Assembly: GCA_037975125.1 (NCBI GenBank)
Contig: CM075853.1
Coordinates: 69,684,609-69,748,608, forward strand
Reading direction: 5' to 3'
Origin: Latrodectus hesperus
Lineage: Eukaryota > Arthropoda > Arachnida > Araneae > Theridiidae
DNA: 64,000 bases
Numbering within the stretch: position 1 is the stretch's first letter; each line of letters starts with the position of its first letter. Below, piece by piece: positions 62,784 to 64,000 of this stretch. The notes under the pieces are model-generated. The model saw only the letters and a program-made list of their open reading frames with translations, was not told where the DNA came from and made no database searches. A program made the translations under genes and the position numbers.

Positions 62784-62957
62784 TTTGGTTTGTTTGTCGC
62801 TCAGCGGTCATTTTTGCACACGAGGGCTAACTGGACCGGAACCTACAGTTTAAAGTGGATTTCAAACCACTACAAACATTCATGCCCAAGGTGGAATTCG
62901 AGCCCACAAACTGTTGAACCGAAGGCAAGAGCGCTAACCATTCGGCTGCCAGCTTGG
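62784..62957 (-). mobile_element. tRNA-derived SINE, family 2, copy E
   Basis: Same family and orientation as 20651-20833. On the minus strand: GCCGAATGGTTAGCGCT, a B box changed to GGGCTCGAATTCC, GGGCATGAATGTTT (one change from the shared motif), then the family-2 body ending in AACAAACCAAA. A perfect 15-bp duplication CTTGAAAGTGGATGA flanks it (62769-62783 and 62958-62972). Confidence 0.9.
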
Positions 62958-62972
62958 CTTGAAAGTGGATGA

Positions 62973-64000
62973 AAAAAGACTATTGAATTATGCAAGTCAT
63001 TCTGTATCACAGACGAATATCTTGGGTATACCTTATGTAATATGGTCTTATGTCTTCTATTTTGATACTAAGTGGTCTGTTGAGCTACAGCAGACATTTT
63101 TATGCTACGTACAGCTTTCAAGACTCAAAGTAAATTAATGATACTCTTTTAAATATTCACTGTAAAAAAATTAAATTGAATGATTTTAAAAACAATCAAT
63201 TTTCGACTTCTTTAGAGGAGTTTTCCAAAAAGTAAATATATGCTCATATGTTGCGTGATACTTTAATTACTTCCTTAAGCTTAATTTTCTTTCAGTATGG
63301 AAACAAACTATCTTAAGAAATATTAGTCATTGAAGTTGAAATACAACATTAAGTGTAGTTACTTAAAACACTTATATCCCCAAAGGTTGTTTGAAAACAA
63401 TAGCAACTTGTCCATTTTACATACTCCAGTATTTAAGTTAATTTTTATCATATCTGTGACAGTTTTGAAATATCGAAAAAATTATAAAACGATTATTTAT
63501 AATTGCTATATTTTTTTAAAAAAAGATATTAGAACATAATATTTTCTTTATATTTGTTAAATAATATAAAATTATTTATGATAATGCAGGATTTCGGAAT
63601 TGCTTGCGTAATTTCAGATATTAAATATTTTTACAAAAAAAACCTATTTTTCAGAAATATATTACGTGGAATTGATTTCATTGTACTGAAACAAGGAATC
63701 TCTAACCACGCTTCTTGTCTCACTCATTCTTTTATCAATCAAACTTTTTTTTTGTAAAAAAAGAATGTTTCCAAATGTTAAGTTTAAACAACCAGTGTTT
63801 ATAACCTTATCTCATCATCAGAAGTATGCACCCCTGCTTCATACTGGACTCATAATAAAGATTAAGTTAAACAGATTTCGCAAAATATTTGAGCATAGGT
63901 ATGTTAATGGGCTAGAACTTTAGACTGCTGTCAACACTTTCTTCAAGTGGGTGATGCCAGAAGTTTATTTTATGTATAAACTTGGAAAATTAAATACTGT
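62973..64000. other. A+T-rich DNA without recognisable gene
   Basis: No motif-bearing frame or repeat seen. The final 250 bp are slightly more complex but unassigned. Confidence 0.6.

Overview
The window looks like intergenic or deep-intronic DNA from an arthropod, most likely an arachnid. It is very A+T-rich, dense in stop codons in all frames, full of (TA)n microsatellites, and carries arthropod-type transposable elements. The arachnid call is an inference from the style of the tRNA-derived SINEs and LINE remnants, not a proof. I find no intact host protein-coding gene, rRNA or CRISPR. Almost everything recognisable is a transposable element or its remains.

Layout. 1-9.1 kb: A+T-rich DNA with only small repeats. 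9.1-12.8 kb: a nested transposon cluster. A decayed Tc1-like transposase (+) lies beside the end of a non-LTR retrotransposon RNase H region (+). That RNase H is split by a second, minus-strand, 5'-truncated non-LTR retrotransposon (10340-11994) flanked by a 7-bp target duplication; removing the insert rejoins the RNase H in frame. 12.8-13.15 kb: an island of TTGGC-type motifs with a perfect 17-bp inverted repeat. 13.9-14.4 kb: an unassigned, more G+C-rich patch. 17.3-18.4 kb: a patch with odd G+C motifs. 18.8-20.9 kb: three tRNA-derived SINEs from two families, each with perfect target duplications. 25.7 kb: a tRNA-like fragment. 28.5-30.2 kb: an RTE-like LINE 3' end, a Tc1-like transposase relic and a Helitron-type PIF1 helicase relic. 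30.2-32.2 kb: two copies of a ~570-bp repeat, the second running into a ~390-bp compound microsatellite. 39.7 kb: another SINE. 53.5 and 56.0 kb: a third SINE family, one full and one truncated copy. 54.3-55.2 kb: G+C-richer sequence with a leader-like ORF and a hairpin-rich island. 60.5-62.4 kb: a mariner-type (DD41D by hand count) transposon with 276-bp terminal inverted repeats, inserted in a TA microsatellite. 62.8 kb: a final SINE.

How the parts relate. The non-LTR elements could have supplied reverse transcriptase for the SINEs, whose 9-15-bp target duplications are the mark of that process. The two main SINE families share a motif just after the tRNA-like head. The cut-and-paste elements here all have disabled transposases, although the mariner keeps well-matched ends and could be mobilised in trans. 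The most notable objects are the long-TIR DD41D element, the nested LINE pair with its 3' hairpin, and the paired repeat that seeds the long microsatellite.
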